From contig CM063113.1 in NCBI GenBank assembly GCA_031841125.1, forward strand, positions 22,961,312 through 23,025,311: a stretch of 64,000 nucleotides of DNA, in the 5' to 3' direction. The position numbers and the translations under genes are program-made. This document shows positions 24,501-30,319 of this stretch, piece after piece. The stretch's first letter is position 1; the number at the start of each line of letters is the position of its first letter. The notes beneath the pieces were generated by a model. It did no database searches, had not been told where the DNA came from, and saw only the letters and a program-made list of their open reading frames with translations. This DNA is from Acanthococcus lagerstroemiae (taxonomy: Eukaryota; Arthropoda; Insecta; Hemiptera; Eriococcidae).

Positions 24501-27204
24501 GAAAGAAGCTTTTGAAATGTGGTGTTATCGGAGAATGTTGAAAGTCAAATGGACAGAGAAGATCAGGAATTAGGAAGTACTGAGGCAAATTGGAAGAAGA
24601 AGAGAAATTTAGAATATAATCGTGAAGAGAAGAGTTGGAATGATAGGATATAGTATAAGACATCCAGGGATATTGTTATTACTGCTAGAAGGAATGGTTG
24701 AGGGAAAGAACTGAAAATGAAGGCAAACAATAAGCTATGAAGAACAGTTAATGAAAGATACAAAGTGTAAATCCTTCTCAGAAATGAGAATATCATAGGA
24801 GAAAAAAAGAAGTAGAGAGATGCAATCTACTAGTCGAGAGACTATAGAATATAACAATAACTGGATAGTAGATGTTCATTTTTCTGATCATTTAATTTTT
24901 TTGATCTTGGTTCCCTTGTAGTGTTTTGCAAGCACCCTCTTTGAAATGAGTAGATAGCTCATAGATTGTTGAAATTAAAACGGGAACTTGAAACCAGAAG
25001 ATCGCCTGTACAAAGCTAGCATGCTGATCGTGTCGATCTCACTACCACTATTATGTGATCATCTACAACATTAATTGTTGTACTTGCCAGTAGTAGGTCT
25101 TTAATACACTCCCCTCATTCACTACTGTTCATCAGTAGGTATTGAATTATTACTGAATCGCTCATTACGAACATGTAGGAGTTCACTTCTGACGAGCAGT
25201 AGTCGCATATAGATAGGCAGTAGTTTAGTGAACTATTTTAGTTGGTTTGACTACTGCTAATGTCCTTCAGTTGACTACTAAAGCTAGTAGTTCACTGCAT
25301 AGTTTCAGTCTTTCAATACTGACTACTGGTGAACAGTAATGCATTATTGAAGTGGTATGATGTCGACTACTGAAGGGGCCTCCAAGAGCTGGTAGTCTAC
25401 AACTGACATTCAGTAGTGTACTGCTGCTGAGCAACAGTGAACTACTGGAACGCAACTAGTTGACTACTGAGGCACTTCTGAAACTAGTTCACTACTGACT
25501 TTTAGGATTTCATTTCTGAAAAACTGTGTACCTACCAAGTTGAATACTTTCGGAATTGAATAGTATTTTCGGTAATCTGCCTATTTTTTATCTGGATAGA
25601 GAAAAAAAACACAAAGATATGTACAGTATTTGGGGGGAGCCATAAGCGTGTCTGGACCTTCTGAGTAGGATGTGCCAAAAGCAGGATTGTCCACCCCTGC
25701 TGATAGGAAGAGAACGCCTCCATGCTGATTGCAATATTAAAATTATATTTTCGATAGTTAGTGTTGCAGCTTTGGCAAATTCCAAATTTGGCCAAGGATT
25801 AGCTCTAATTTTTAATGAAAATAAAAAATGAATGATATTTATATTATCGTGACTATATTAGTGAAGGAAAAGAAAATTCTAGAACGACATACCTGGCAGA
25901 CACGCCTATGGGCGGAGCTGAAAGGATTTTGCTAAGATCTTGGCTCTCGGATACTGAATCTAGGCAGGGATGGAAGGGCAGACCGACACAGAAACAGCTA
26001 GAGATGTATTGGCCTGTGCAGCCCTCACCGGAGTCGCTAGTGTCGTTCACACATACACACCAATACTAACATACAAAGAAAGCTGAAATGAGGTACTTTC
26101 TAATAATAAACATGGTGGAAAACTTTGAATTCGTTTTATGAAGGTTTTCGAGAAGATTTAATTTTATGAATTAGTGCTTTTTAGTTCATGTACTTAATCA
26201 AAATCTTCAATTCAACTTTCAGAAATTTCGATACCCCTAAATGCCTTGTGCAAAACGAGCTCCAGATACCTCATTTCAGTTAGTTAGTAAAAAGTCCGCC
26301 AGATGTCAGCCACTTCTTGGGCAGGCGACTAGATAACGAAGATATCTGCATTCTTGGCTCCTTGGGAAAATGAGAACCACTAGATACTCACTATACTAGG
26401 TAATTCAGGAAGATGTATTCGCATTTTCCTTTGAATTCGTGTAATTGTGTGTTCATCCTTCTGAATTATCCAATATAAAGAGAATTTTTTTGATGTTTCT
26501 GAACACTGTGCCGGTCTAGTTATCTTCTTCAGGCGATGCTCGTAAAATAGGTGCTCTGCCTCTCTTGTAAATGCTGTGGATAACTCATTTTTCGTTGCTT
26601 GTACTCGATAGAATATCCTGGGAGCCGAAGGTATATCATTGCAAGTTCGCCATATTATTAGCTATCTGTTGAAATACTGCGTGCAGAACGACGGATATAG
26701 AGAACTGCTGCACAAGGTGATCGAGTTTATTGGATTCTTTGCGATACACCATCACGATAATCAAGTAGGTGGTTCGTTTTACAGTTCGACTGTAGTACTC
26801 GAGTACAAACGTTGATCATTTTGAGAAACAACTCTGTAAGAGGCTGACTTTTCTCTGGTTATTTTTAGATGATTCTGCAGTCAGGCTCGACGCCTACAGT
26901 TCTGCAACAACTGCACAGCCTGCCTTTTGCGTATTTTAGCAATCCAGACCTGGTACGCGTTTTGTTTCCGACCCTGCTGGCGTGCTGCGTCGACAATCCT
27001 CAGAATCGAGTGATTCTGGAGCAGGAAATGTCCTTCCAAGTAAGTGCACAACTTTCTTGTTGTCTCAGTATAGCTGACTTCCGGAACTAATATGAAAATT
27101 TTGAAACGATTTTCTTTATTGTTTTGTTTGTTTCTTAGTTGCTCGAAGATTTCAAAAATTCCGAACAGTCCAAAGACATTCCTTTGGTTAGGTTACTTCA
27201 TTAA
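387..27204 (+). CDS. SCAPER: SCAPER orthologue, 17 coding exons, 5' end outside the window
   Basis: Exons (+): 387-533, 7784-10513, 11215-11427, 12086-12202, 14362-14471, 14748-14958, 15129-15352, 15441-15642, 20414-20526, 20652-20775, 20862-20925, 21013-21133, 21218-21346, 22680-22911, 26612-26764, 26869-27039, 27139-27204. Every intron is GT-AG and the joined length of 5,127 bases is divisible by three, giving 1,708 residues plus TAA. Numbering from the first exon here: N-terminal SCAPER block 1-49, low-complexity region 50-900 with GWETV at 641-645, conserved [12 protein letters not shown] block near 910-921, charged coiled coil about 925-1135, C2H2 finger C1170-C1173-H1186-H1192, helical C-terminal domain to the end. 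Human SCAPER (about 1,400 residues) is a perinuclear/ER protein that binds cyclin A/CDK2 and has been linked to CCR4-NOT recruitment in tubulin mRNA decay; the role here is by homology. The exon coding the start codon lies upstream of base 1. An unrecognised exon in the 7.25-kb first intron is possible but not required by phase. Confidence 0.93.
1150..1363 (-). mobile_element. tRNA-derived SINE, copy 1
   Basis: Read on the minus strand, a pol III A box TGGCCGAGTGG (1344-1354) is followed by a B box GGTTCGAGCC (1301-1310), then a non-tRNA body containing GGCCTAGGCCGG-like sequence and running to about 1150. A second copy at 49725-49935 shares the same body. A poly-C run lies just outside the 5' end on the + strand. 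The A box resembles Leu/Ser tRNAs, but I cannot fold a complete tRNA. Confidence 0.75.
2350..7243 (-). mobile_element. RTE-like LINE, antisense in SCAPER intron 1, decayed
   Basis: Reading the minus strand: an AP-endonuclease-like domain at 7243-6500 ([11 protein letters not shown] near the start, MGDLNAKVG near the end); a linker with [11 protein letters not shown] at 5377-5186; RT blocks including [20 protein letters not shown] and [10 protein letters not shown] at 4589-4203; the catalytic FADD at about 4150-4140; and a C-terminal tail with WYPRDQKR near 2600. A short AAAT-type tail lies at about 2350. Frameshifts and stops break the frame many times, so it cannot be active. It is interrupted by a separate element at 3138-4083. 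Confidence 0.85.
3138..4083. mobile_element. Non-autonomous TA-flanked inverted-repeat element, inside the LINE
   Basis: The ends are inverted repeats of about 30 bases (GGGTCATTCTCTGAAT on the left, its complement on the right). TA flanks both ends (3136-3137 and 4084-4085). Removing 946 bases plus one TA rejoins the minus-strand LINE frame perfectly ([14 protein letters not shown] across the junction), so the borders are certain to the base. The interior has several copies of a CCGTCATGGGC-like motif (near 3520, 3870 and 3895) and no transposase. TA target and ends fit the Tc1/mariner superfamily. Confidence 0.85.
7250..7515 (+). mobile_element. LINE fragment (N-terminal part), + strand
   Basis: The + strand frame across 7384-7470 reads [19 protein letters not shown] and then SDTAPEE. 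The same words occur on the minus strand at 35950-36080 in the larger LINE of 33300-36290. It is a 5'-side fragment of the same family, abutting the antisense LINE at 7243. Confidence 0.6.
7784..10513 (+). CDS. SCAPER: SCAPER exon b: 910-codon central exon
   Basis: The acceptor is TTTCAG before 7784 and the donor is AAG/GTAAGT after 10513. The frame is open through 7784, upstream of the first GTG at 7868, so the exon start is set by the splice site and not by a start codon. The product is rich in Ser, Thr, Pro, Lys and Glu and looks disordered. Recognisable islands are DGWETV (residues 640-645), an acidic run around 10080-10130, and the [15 protein letters not shown] block near 10355-10400, which aligns with the LHEKLSSPSRKR block of vertebrate SCAPER. 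GC content and codon use are higher than in the flanking introns. It is much longer than the equivalent human region. Confidence 0.92.
10514..11214 (+). other. SCAPER intron with a degenerate CAGACAGAT tract
   Basis: A 701-base GT-AG intron. From about 10740 to 10940 it holds imperfect repeats of CAGACAGA, GATAGA and GTAGG-like words. The same kind of tract recurs at 11620-11830 and 13610-13760. No coding signal. Confidence 0.6.
11215..11427 (+). CDS. SCAPER: SCAPER exon c: coiled coil, [14 protein letters not shown] block
   Basis: Acceptor TTCGCAG, donor CAG/GTAGGA, 71 codons, phase 0 at both ends. It encodes a Lys/Glu/Arg-rich helix that ends in [14 protein letters not shown]. This is nearly identical to the [14 protein letters not shown] signature of vertebrate SCAPER and is one of the strongest anchors for the assignment. 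Confidence 0.95.
11428..12085 (+). other. SCAPER intron, no gene seen
   Basis: A 658-base GT-AG intron. It contains a weak CAGCCAGATAGAC-like tract (11630-11800) and nothing else recognisable. Minus-strand open frames here have no family resemblance. Confidence 0.5.
12086..12202 (+). CDS. SCAPER: SCAPER exon d: coiled coil
   Basis: Acceptor TTCCAG, donor CAG/GTATCT, 39 codons in phase 0. The charged helix includes [20 protein letters not shown], which matches the ELQEERQRRQEEKQARDEAVQERKR segment of the family. It is too short and embedded to show as a long open frame. Confidence 0.93.
12500..13150. repeat. Degenerate AGTCTTGAA array
   Basis: The words AGTCTTGA, GAGTCTTGAA, AGTCTTGAC and TGAAAGAGT recur dozens of times with irregular 15-25-base spacing through the intron between exons d and e. 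A short tract of the same kind (CCTGAAAAGTCTTGAATTTC) is at 16865-16920. It looks like an old simple-sequence expansion that has diverged. Confidence 0.7.
13350..13453. mobile_element. Short palindromic MITE (GGGGTAATATC family), copy 1
   Basis: 104 bases flanked by TA (13348-13349 and 13454-13455). The ends are near-inverted repeats of about 28 bases: CCGTGAACGGGGGTAATATC on the left and GTAATATTGG followed by CTGACGG-like sequence on the complement. Related copies lie at 19764-19821, 19822-20142 and 28826-28944. Confidence 0.7.
13460..14361 (+). other. 3' part of SCAPER intron, no gene seen
   Basis: AT-rich unique sequence with a short CAGACAGATA-type tract at 13690-13760. The plus-strand open frame that runs into exon e at 14221-14361 is intronic by its lack of family similarity. 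Confidence 0.5.
14362..14471 (+). CDS. SCAPER: SCAPER exon e: coiled coil
   Basis: Acceptor TTCCAG, donor CACG/GTAATA. It is 110 bases long and ends two bases into an Arg codon that the next exon completes. It encodes [18 protein letters not shown] followed by [17 protein letters not shown], equivalent to the IEQQRQEKEKAREDAARERAR stretch of human SCAPER. Confidence 0.92.
14748..14958 (+). CDS. SCAPER: SCAPER exon f: end of coiled coil and first zinc-finger cysteines
   Basis: Acceptor GATTAG, donor CCTG/GTGAGT. The first base completes the split Arg codon. It encodes [23 protein letters not shown] and [16 protein letters not shown]. The CxxC pair (residues 1170 and 1173) is the first half of the C2H2 finger; the family has LTPYERKKQCSLCNVLI here. 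Confidence 0.95.
15129..15352 (+). CDS. SCAPER: SCAPER exon g: zinc-finger histidines and basic tail
   Basis: Acceptor TCGACAG, donor GGGAG/GTAAGC. It encodes [14 protein letters not shown], whose two His residues (1186 and 1192) complete C-x2-C-x12-H-x5-H across the intron. A Lys/Arg-rich stretch follows, like the KKKAKKIKARM region of the human protein. It ends two bases into a Ser codon. Confidence 0.93.
15441..15642 (+). CDS. SCAPER: SCAPER exon h
   Basis: Acceptor TTTTTAG; the donor is GG/GTAAGC at 15643. It encodes [14 protein letters not shown], the Trp/Asn block [14 protein letters not shown] and EIIRVLEKG, matching GSWANNKVSALDRTLGEITRILEKE in human SCAPER. The open frame runs on to 15750, but only the spliced form continues into the conserved DQITF block at 20414, so the donor at 15642 is preferred. 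Confidence 0.9.
15643..17470 (+). other. 5' part of the 4.8-kb SCAPER intron
   Basis: Mostly unique sequence. It contains the LINE 3' fragment at 16340-16560 (separate entry) and a short AAGTCCTGAAA tract near 16860. The open frame continuing from exon h to 15750 is not like the family. Confidence 0.5.
16340..16560 (+). mobile_element. LINE 3' end fragment
   Basis: The + frame from 16371 reads [10 protein letters not shown], a stop, then [21 protein letters not shown] and WAG. This is the characteristic C-terminal tail of RTE/CR1-type LINEs, in which a GRP..RW motif is followed by AxDR.LW. It ends in a TAAATAAA-type tail at about 16530. Confidence 0.7.
17480..17990 (-). mobile_element. LINE 3' fragment, minus strand
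   Basis: The region is an inverted copy of 24270-24850. Both carry the TAGTCTCTCGACTAG boundary (17506 here, 24830 there), the segment around CCTGGATATG and the codons for a CETWA-type C-terminal LINE motif. Many stops and indels. Confidence 0.65.
18070..18258. repeat. AGTAGT/ACTACT-rich degenerate tract, left part
   Basis: Short AGTAGT, ACTAC and TACTAATG words are dense here and resume at 19619-19760, so the hAT-like element at 18259-19618 inserted into this tract. Similar tracts lie at 20150-20220, 23190-23440 and 25030-25520. Confidence 0.55.
18259..19618. mobile_element. hAT-like foldback element, 1,360 bases
   Basis: Begins CAGGGTTGGGCACGGATAAC and ends with its complement. Flanked by an exact 8-base target duplication GTAGTACC (18251-18258 and 19619-19626). 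The two arms are complementary almost to the centre near 18816 (CTGGCTCAGATTT and its complement). The right arm carries about 250 extra bases (about 19105-19390) that the left lacks. No transposase frame; the minus-strand open frames in the two arms are mirror copies of one another. TIR start and TSD length are typical of hAT. Confidence 0.9.
19764..19821. mobile_element. GGGGTAATATC-family MITE, truncated copy 2
   Basis: The words GGGTAATATCGGCCACT, TATGACCTTATAGGAGC and ATCGTTATCAGTA follow the same order as in the complete copies, but the left end is missing. It abuts copy 3. Confidence 0.6.
19822..20142. mobile_element. GGGGTAATATC-family MITE, copy 3, interrupted by a palindromic MITE
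   Basis: TA flanks at 19820-19821 and 20143-20144. The left end is AAGTCAACTGGGGTAATATC; the right end is TCGATATTATCCTAGTAGAC followed by GG. Removing the nested element at 19883-20055 and one 7-base duplication leaves about 141 bases that match copy 4 (28826-28944) in word order. Confidence 0.7.
19883..20055. mobile_element. Near-perfect palindromic MITE, 173 bases
   Basis: Starts TAGGGTTCTATAGTTTCACC and ends with the complement (GAAACTATAGAGCCCTA). Flanked by ATTGTAG on both sides (19876-19882 and 20056-20062). The arms pair along their full length with a small centre near 19969. It is inserted in another MITE. A 7-base duplication with TAGGG ends is not diagnostic; a decayed hAT duplication is possible. 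Confidence 0.85.
20414..20526 (+). CDS. SCAPER: SCAPER exon i
   Basis: Acceptor TTTTCAG, donor TTGAA/GTGAGT, 113 bases. It encodes [20 protein letters not shown] and then [12 protein letters not shown]. This aligns without a gap to the ADQIAFQAAGGLTALEHIL and RIPPKSLCN region of vertebrate SCAPER and follows exon h directly, although the intron between them is 4.8 kb. Confidence 0.88.
20652..20775 (+). CDS. SCAPER: SCAPER exon j
   Basis: Acceptor TTGCAG, donor AAT/GTAAGC. The first base completes the Lys codon split by the previous intron. It encodes [19 protein letters not shown] and [14 protein letters not shown], equivalent to the ALCNAINVYNLTCNNCSEN and KITFLMDLLIHQL segment of the family. 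Predicted helical repeat. Confidence 0.88.
20862..20925 (+). CDS. SCAPER: SCAPER exon k (64 bases)
   Basis: Acceptor TTCACAG, donor GCAG/GTGAAT. Phase 0 in, and it ends one base into an Asp codon completed at 21013. It encodes [21 protein letters not shown]. Sequence conservation is weak here, but the phases on both sides fit only this junction pair. Moderate confidence in the exact 3' boundary. Confidence 0.75.
21013..21133 (+). CDS. SCAPER: SCAPER exon l
   Basis: Acceptor TTTCAG, donor GTGAG/GTGTGT. It encodes [16 protein letters not shown] and ARRLQDVVR, the equivalent of the GLTTGLLKVSAVVLGCLI and RVQDLISYVV helices of human SCAPER. The last codon (Ser) is split across the next intron. 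Confidence 0.88.
21218..21346 (+). CDS. SCAPER: SCAPER exon m
   Basis: Acceptor CTTCCAG, donor ACCAG/GTAGGA, 129 bases. It encodes [20 protein letters not shown] and [16 protein letters not shown], matching ISYVVNMGLIDKLCACFLSVQG and IFLQHAAGLLHAM in the vertebrate protein. Confidence 0.92.
21347..22679 (+). other. SCAPER intron with a poly-C/AAT tract
   Basis: A 1.33-kb GT-AG intron. A poly-C run at about 22469-22483 is followed by A-rich and AAT repeats to 22520. Upstream is a GC hairpin (GGGGCGGGGGCCCGCCC, 22414-22430) with the sequence GGCGTAACTAGGGGCGG, typical of the edge of a small transposon. The rest looks unique. Confidence 0.55.
22680..22911 (+). CDS. SCAPER: SCAPER exon n
   Basis: Acceptor TTGCAG, donor TTTCAA/GTACGT, 232 bases. 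It encodes [20 protein letters not shown], close to GLTAALQATDLAGVLHMLYC of human SCAPER, and ends with [14 protein letters not shown], equivalent to FFNSFAALHLPAFQ. This is a strong family anchor. Confidence 0.95.
23190..23440. repeat. ACTACTG-type degenerate tract
   Basis: Dense ACTACTG, AACTACT, GGTAGTAACTAG and TACTACTTG words in the intron after exon n; diverged from any single unit. Confidence 0.55.
23690..24850 (+). mobile_element. Internally deleted non-LTR retrotransposon
   Basis: The + frame from 23701 reads [16 protein letters not shown] and [11 protein letters not shown], the AP-endonuclease start of an RTE-like LINE; GDWNAR (24118-24135) is the later catalytic block. After 24200 the sequence jumps straight to the C-terminal tail (Cys-Glu-Thr-Trp-Ala near 24467, followed by a [17 protein letters not shown] string with stops). 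The reverse transcriptase is therefore missing. Confidence 0.8.
25030..25520. repeat. ACTACTG/CAGTAGT degenerate array
   Basis: CAGTAGT, ACTACTGA, GTGAACTACT and AGTTCACTACTGA recur on both strands across almost 500 bases, giving many short inverted repeats. No coding potential. Confidence 0.6.
25521..26611 (+). other. 3' part of SCAPER intron, no gene seen
   Basis: AT-rich sequence between the ACTACT array and exon o. No repeat, family motif or RNA signal recognised. Confidence 0.4.
26612..26764 (+). CDS. SCAPER: SCAPER exon o
   Basis: Acceptor CGATAG, donor AATCAA/GTAGGT, 51 codons in phase 0. It encodes [20 protein letters not shown] and [20 protein letters not shown], matching SIVGAEGLSLAFRHMASSLL and LLHEVIVCVGYFTVNHPDNQ in human SCAPER. 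Confidence 0.95.
26869..27039 (+). CDS. SCAPER: SCAPER exon p
   Basis: Acceptor TTTTTAG, donor TTCCAA/GTAAGT, 57 codons. It encodes [20 protein letters not shown] and [12 protein letters not shown], nearly matching QSGRHPTVLQKLCQLPFQYF and NKIILEQEMS of the vertebrate protein. This is the best conserved stretch in the gene. Confidence 0.97.
27139..27204 (+). CDS. SCAPER: SCAPER terminal coding exon
   Basis: Acceptor TTTCTTAG before 27139, stop TAA at 27202-27204. Twenty-one residues follow the splice ([21 protein letters not shown]). Human SCAPER continues for roughly 60 residues after the equivalent junction, so the C terminus here is short. It could be a true short end, or an alternative last exon with another one further downstream. 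Confidence 0.75.
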   Translation: MLEDFKNSEQSKDIPLVRLLH

Positions 27205-27403
27205 CTCCCGCGTTCTTTCGTTATCATCCGTAATGTAAAGTTACTAACTCATACTAGTCTTCAGGGTGTTGATAAAATTAACATTCATGTTACTAATATT
27301 TTAAATGTTGCTGTTTGTCGTTTTAATTTTTTACCTAATTTTTTTTTTTTTTTAATATTTTATTTAGTGCTCGATAATCGAGATTTAGAAAATTTTACAT
27401 CGC

Positions 27404-27409
27404 AATAAA
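27404..27409 (+). promoter_or_regulatory. Putative SCAPER polyadenylation signal
   Basis: An AATAAA hexamer lies 200 bases after the SCAPER stop codon, at the end of an AT-rich tract. This is a plausible 3' UTR length. No transcript evidence is available. Confidence 0.5.
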
Positions 27410-27439
27410 ATTGTTTAATACAATTTCGTTACGCGGTAC

Positions 27440-28130
27440 GCATGACTGCTGATTGACAGTTGTCTTAAGAGGCATTCATATTTTACGAGACGTAATTAGT
27501 AGAGGGAATTGGATAGAGGGTAGTGGATTTTCTGTCTCGTTAGGAGGAAGACCGAGTTCCCATGGAAGACTGTATCCCCGTGAACCTTTCTCCTGAATCA
27601 CGGCCCTGATGTCGTGTGGTGTTAGCTACGAATGGAGCCCGAACTCATCAGACGAAAGTCACAGCATGCCTAAGCATTCGTTGTGCCTTCATCGTGAAAT
27701 TTGTTGCCAATGAACTTGGGTTCGTCGTAGAATCTCCGAATCCTCTTAATTAGTGGTTTTGCGGTCGCCAGTCGTACCGAGAGGATAACGTCGACGAGAG
27801 TAAAACTGTAATTCCCAGCCAGCGTGCCGGTACGAGCCACGCGCTTATCGGTAGCGGTTGAAGATTTCCGCAGTCGAGGCCCTAAGCGCTCGTTTTATTT
27901 CGCGAAATTCATCTATTATTCATACACGAATGGTTCTCAAATCGTAATCATTCACGATTCATTTGCGTCTGTTTGAGGGCGCGGGGAGGCCGCGTTTAAA
28001 TCGACGCTCGGAAGTTTCTTTCTCGCTCGCTTTCTTCTGTCGACTCAGACGCGAACGAAGCGGTGACACAAAAGACGCGCACCTATTTGCGAAATAAAAT
28101 TTCAAATCGTCTTCGCCTGCTTTTGTTTAC
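27440..28130 (+). other. Unique CpG-rich interval downstream of SCAPER
   Basis: After the AT-rich 3' end of SCAPER the sequence becomes rich in CG (GTACCGAGAGGATAACGTCG, GCCACGCGCTTATCGG, CGCGGGGAGGCCGCG) up to about 28130. No conserved reading frame. It precedes the tandem array and could be a promoter or another regulatory region. Confidence 0.4.
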
Positions 28131-28622
28131 GCGCAGCGATCGGGAATTTTAAAGAACTTCCGGCAAATTATGCCGCGAGGTAACTCCAGTGTTCGTACGG
28201 AACGGGAAGGCGCTTCGATGAAGCTTTTACAGCTGTCCGAATTCGCATTAGAAGGCGTCGGGGAATGTGGCAGAAAACTTTCGAAATCGTGGGAGATAAT
28301 CGAGTTGAGGAATTCGGTTGCGATGGGTTGTCTTTGTCAGACTGAATTCGCCGCTTTTCTCGGGAAAATCGTTTTTTAGGCTGTTATAAAATTTACACTT
28401 GGTTGCGGGGTCGTGAATTTTTTGTACCTACAGCAACTCTGTTTTCGAGCCCTTGTACACCAACCCCTTTCATTGAAGATAGGCAATTTCCGTACCTCAG
28501 ACAACGGGCGTCATTTACGGTGCACTTTACCGCGACTCGAGGTAAGTGTCAAGGCAGATGATTTTTACTGTATATTTCCTTGCCTTACTTCACTAATGCT
28601 TTTTGTTCTGTGTTCTGTACAG

Positions 28623-28775
28623 GTTGCATCTTTTCAACTCGAGGACTACTTTCGACTTCTCAGTTCCGATAGTGGTATGGTACACATCGGAAATGGCGTT
28701 GTAGTTCTATGGAACACAGGTAAGGAAGAGGAAGTACTGAAGAAAAAATTATTGTTGAACACCTCATTGAACTAA
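28623..28775 (+). pseudogene. Unit-1 second exon candidate, small unknown protein
   Basis: After the predicted acceptor at 28621-28622 the frame reads VASFQLEDYFRLLSSDSGMV, then GNGVVVLWNTGKEEEVLKKK and ends LLLNTSLN with a TAA at 28773-28775, followed at once by AATAAATAAA. Unit 2 preserves the same frame, with WNKGKEEEVLKKKVLLN, to a TGA near 29354. I do not recognise the family. The first exon is not resolved, so it may be a pseudogene. Confidence 0.4.
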
Positions 28776-28825
28776 TAAATAAATATTTAAAATGTGAGCT
28801 CATTTTGGATGAGAATAGTTCAATA

Positions 28826-28944
28826 CCGTTAACTGGGGTAATATCGCCTACTCATGACTTGTGGGAGCGCTGGTATCGTTATCAGTGAACAAGTAATGAG
28901 TGGCCGATATTACCACCGAAGTTCGATATTATCCCAGTAGATTG
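28826..28944. mobile_element. GGGGTAATATC-family MITE, copy 4
   Basis: 119 bases flanked by TA (28824-28825 and 28945-28946). The left end is CCGTTAACTGGGGTAATATC and the right end GATATTATCCCAGTAGATTG. It sits inside unit 1 of the tandem array: the neighbouring units are contiguous across the site (AATAGTTCAGTAC). Confidence 0.8.
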
Positions 28945-30319
28945 TACTTACTGTTTTGATATTTGTGCTGAACCCGGAGCGTGTATTCTCTTTTGGAGAA
29001 GGGCTAGGGAATTTTAATTTTGCCAGTTATAGAAAACAAGCTAGAAACGACTCTTTTCCGTTGGAGATTGGCAAACAGCCTTCCCTAGCGACCGGGAATT
29101 TTAAAGATGAACTTACAGCAAGTCACGTCGCCACGTCATCGCTACTCAAGGTAAGTGTCAAGGCACATGATTTGTATTATATAGTTTCTTACTTTGCTAA
29201 TGCTTTATAATTCATATTCTGCCCAGGTTGTGACTTTCGACTTCTCAGTTCTGATAGTGTTATGGTAGAAGATGTCGTTGTAACTCCATGGAATAAGGGC
29301 AAGGAAGAGGAAGTACTGAAGAAAAAAGTATTGTTGAACGCCTCAGTAAACTGAAAATAAATATTTGAAATATGAGCTCATTTTGGATAAGAATAGTTCA
29401 GTACTCACTGTTTCGGTTTGTGCTGAATCCTGAGTATGTAATTTCTATTTTGGAGAAGGGCTGAGGAATTTGAATTTTGCCAAAGCTAGTAAACGACTCT
29501 TTCTTTTCGTTGGAGACGGGCGAACAGCCTCCCCTTTATGCGTAGCAATCGGGAATTTTAAAAAACTTCAGCAGGTCACCGCGGCTCAAGGTAAGTGTCA
29601 AAGCAAATGATTTTTATTATGTATATTCTTACTTTACCTTACTAATGCTTTATAATTCATATTCTGTACAGGTTGCGACTTCGACTTCTCAGTTCCGATA
29701 ATGGTATGGTACAAGATGGCGTTTTAGCCCATGGAATTGGATACGGGTGAAGAAGCGGAAGTACTGAAGAAAATACTAGTCTTGAACGCCTCAGTAAACT
29801 GAAAAACAAATAATTGAAATGCGAGCTCATTTTGGATGAGAATAGTGCAGTAATCCGGTATAGTGAGAATAGTTCAGTACTTGCCGCTTTGATTTGTACT
29901 GAAGCCGGAGCTTGTACAACTTCTCTTTTGGAAAAGGGCTGAGGAATTTGAATTTTACCAATTGTAGAAACCGACATTTTTTCTTTGGAGATGGTAAAGA
30001 GTCTCCTCTTGACGCTCAGTGATCGGTAATTTTAAAGAATTTCTGGCAAATTATGCCACGAAGTTACCGCGACTCACGGTAAGTACCTATCAAGGCAGAT
30101 GATTTTTGTTATTTATTCTTACTTTACTTTACTAATGCTTTATAATAAATTCATATTCTGTACAGGTAAGGACTTCCAACATCTTAGTTCTGATAGTGGT
30201 ATGGTACACATCGCAGATGACGTTATAGGACACAAGTAAGGAAGAGGAAGTACTGAAGAAGAAACCATTGTTGAACACCTCAATGAACTGAAAAATAAAT
30301 GTTTGAAATGTGAGCTCTG

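Noticed and set aside
25030..25520. CRISPR-like array
   Set aside because: The repeats are short, irregular and on both strands, with no constant repeat-spacer structure, and the DNA is eukaryotic.
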